DNA from: Nitriliruptorales bacterium
GTDB lineage: Bacteria; Actinomycetota; Nitriliruptoria; Nitriliruptorales; Nitriliruptoraceae
Length of the DNA stretch: 6,553 nucleotides
Direction: 5' to 3'
NCBI GenBank assembly: GCA_030835875.1
Contig: JAURQY010000037.1
Span: 1 to 6,553 of the forward strand
Each line of letters opens with the position of its first letter. The first letter of the stretch is position 1. The notes under the pieces are model-generated. The model ran no database searches and was not told the origin of the DNA. It saw only the letters and a program-made list of their open reading frames with translations. The translations under genes and the position numbers were made by a program. This document shows positions 5,892 through 6,553 of the stretch, in pieces.

Positions 5892-6428
5892 ACTTGCCGG
5901 GGTGGGCACTTCCTGCGTCAGGGGACGCGCCCGGAGTGTCCGGCGCAACGAGCGCAATCTGCCGGTCGACCGCGCCGTCCACCTCGCGGAACTCTGACGC
6001 GATGCTGCGGCGAAGGCCTGCGGCCTCACGGAGCGCTCCCGCGTCCGGCGGCCGCGGCGGGGCAACGTGTGCCCTGCGACACGATGGCATCACCCGGCGC
6101 GCCATCCCTCCGGCGGTTCGCGCCTCATCATCCCGGAAACGCGATTTCCGCCCCCAAGTGCGGCATTTTGCGTGACACCACGACAGGCAACGGCAACGCC
6201 GACCAGGAGCGAGACATCGCGCGGCGCGAGGGACGACGGACGTCGTGCTGTCCCCGTCCGCATGCGTCCGGTGCTCCTCGCGCAAGGCGGCGCGACGCGA
6301 CGTCGCAGCCGATCCCGCACGCGATGCGCACGATGTCCCGTCGATGCCGCGGTCGCGATGGTCCCGGTGAGACTCGACATGCTGCAGCACTCCGCGGACG
6401 GCGAATGACCGACCGCTCCCCGGTCCGG
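5892..6428. other. Gene-free stretch with many short inverted repeats
   Basis: No convincing gene is seen on either strand. Open frames crossing it give Arg/Pro/Ala-rich translations without recognisable motifs or good starts. Besides the 5903-5942 fold, it contains AGGCC-TGC-GGCCT (6014-6026), GGAGCGCTCC (6030-6039), CGTGT...ACACG (6066-6084), CGGAAA-CGCGA-TTTCCG (6134-6150), ACGAC-GGAC-GTCGT (6233-6246) and GCGACGTCGC (6297-6306). CGATG occurs four times between 6322 and 6360. Some of these are expected by chance in GC-rich DNA. A small RNA or long 5' leader is possible but not shown. Confidence 0.4.
5903..5942. other. 40-nt compound hairpin
   Basis: An outer stem pairs 5903-5913 with 5933-5942 (GGGCACTTCC against GGAGTGTCC, with one G-T pair, one bulged T and a closing T-G). 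An inner perfect stem GCGTC-AGGG-GACGC spans 5915-5928. It is the most elaborate fold seen in the gene-free stretch and lies just beyond the tandem palindromes. No T-tract follows on either strand, so it does not look like an ordinary terminator. It could be part of a small RNA or a DNA-level binding site. Confidence 0.35.
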
Positions 6429-6459
6429 TTGAAGTGCCGGCGTTCGAACGCGCTTTAGT
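6429..6459 (+). promoter_or_regulatory. Candidate promoter for the lysine-rich gene, with palindrome in the spacer
   Basis: TTGAAG (6429-6434) and TTTAGT (6454-6459) resemble -35 and -10 boxes, with a rather long 19-bp spacer. The spacer holds the 12-bp perfect palindrome GCGTTCGAACGC (6440-6451). A start near 6466 would leave about 50 nt of leader before ATG 6516. The match is moderate, and the palindromes around it strengthen the case for a controlled promoter. Confidence 0.4.
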
Positions 6460-6475
6460 GTTCGCACGTGCGAAC
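6460..6475. promoter_or_regulatory. 16-bp perfect palindrome, probable operator
   Basis: GTTCGCACGTGCGAAC is a perfect 16-bp palindrome placed directly after the candidate -10 box, across the expected transcript start. That is the usual position for a repressor site. The half-sites GTTCG/CGAAC also occur in the 6440-6451 palindrome, and TCGCACG recurs once more downstream (6462-6468 and 6484-6490). The spacing does not fit the actinobacterial LexA box (CGAAC-N4-GTTCG), so the binding protein is unknown. Confidence 0.5.
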
Positions 6476-6515
6476 CACCTGGATCGCACGAACCGACATG
6501 GGAGGCAGAGCCACG

Positions 6516-6553
6516 ATGGCAGCCGCCAAGAAGACGGCCAAGAAGGCCGCGAA
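6516..6553 (+). CDS. Lysine/alanine-rich basic protein, 3' partial
   Basis: Only the first 12 codons are visible: MAAAKKTAKKAA. GGAGG (6501-6505) lies 10 nt before ATG 6516; an in-frame ATG at 6498 precedes that site and is less likely. The KKTAKKA pattern is typical of histone H1-like proteins, of basic tails of HU-type nucleoid proteins and of some other Ala/Lys-rich proteins such as phasin-like ones. A DNA-compacting role is plausible but the visible part is too short to decide. The gene stands behind a long gap with a candidate promoter and two palindromes, so it is probably the first gene of its transcript and under specific control. Confidence 0.7.
   Translation, partial: MAAAKKTAKKAA

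Noticed and set aside
6148..6170. Terminator-like CCGC...GCGG followed by CATTTTG
   Set aside because: Stem of only 4 bp with an 8-nt loop and a short T-run; no gene ends just upstream on the plus strand.
6436..6455. tRNA T-arm (GTTCGAA)
   Set aside because: Flanking bases do not form a 5-bp T-stem and no acceptor, D or anticodon arms were found nearby.
5877..6458. Plus-strand open frame through the gene-free stretch
   Set aside because: Arg/Pro/Ala-rich translation without motifs, no Shine-Dalgarno at its start, and it contains the palindromes and hairpins; codon pattern does not resemble the neighbouring genes.
6440..6475. LexA (SOS) box
   Set aside because: The GTTCG and CGAAC arms are present, but the CGAAC-N4-GTTCG order and spacing of the actinobacterial LexA site is not; the nearest CGAAC...GTTCG pair is 10 bp apart.
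5800..6489. Minus-strand upstream extension of the zinc-ribbon frame
   Set aside because: The extension is low-complexity Arg/Ala/Ser-rich, crosses the tandem operators, and a GTG with a good ribosome binding site at 5799 explains the start.

Overview
The window is very GC-rich, with tightly packed reading frames, ATGA/GTGA/TGATG start-stop overlaps and GTG starts. Together with the protein families this points to a high-GC actinomycete-type bacterium; the exact lineage cannot be read from the sequence. No mobile element, CRISPR array, tRNA or rRNA was seen.

Positions 1-3888 (+ strand) hold the end of an osmoprotectant (glycine betaine/choline/carnitine-type, OpuC/Osm-like) ABC importer operon. 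It contains an ATPase with a C-terminal CBS-like region (5' end outside the window), two inner-membrane permeases, a lipoprotein substrate-binding protein, and a trailing soluble protein of unknown function. The first three genes overlap by 1-4 nt. A hairpin with a T-tract at the stop of the unknown gene probably ends the transcript.

Positions 3889-5016 (+) hold a short AT-rich control region, a possible 19-codon leader ORF, and azlC-azlD, a two-subunit branched-chain amino acid exporter with a GTGA overlap. A small hairpin separates azlD from the convergent genes.

Positions 5039-5799 (- strand) hold a two-gene unit: a 100-residue four-cysteine zinc-ribbon protein, then RNase HI (rnhA) with all catalytic residues. 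They overlap by GTGA.

Positions 5800-6515 are about 700 bases without a convincing gene. This is the richest regulatory stretch. It has two 15-bp palindromes 20 bp apart at the rnhA-unit end, a 40-nt compound hairpin beside them, and two more palindromes at the other end around a probable promoter. The arms GCGTT...AACGC recur at both ends. At 6516 a lysine/alanine-rich protein begins and runs off the window; its N-terminus resembles histone H1-like or other basic DNA-binding proteins.

The most novel-looking items are the shared palindrome motif in the 5.8-6.5 kb gap, the zinc-ribbon/RNase HI gene pair, the azlC leader ORF, and the unknown gene attached to the osmolyte operon. No clear new defence or mobile system is present.
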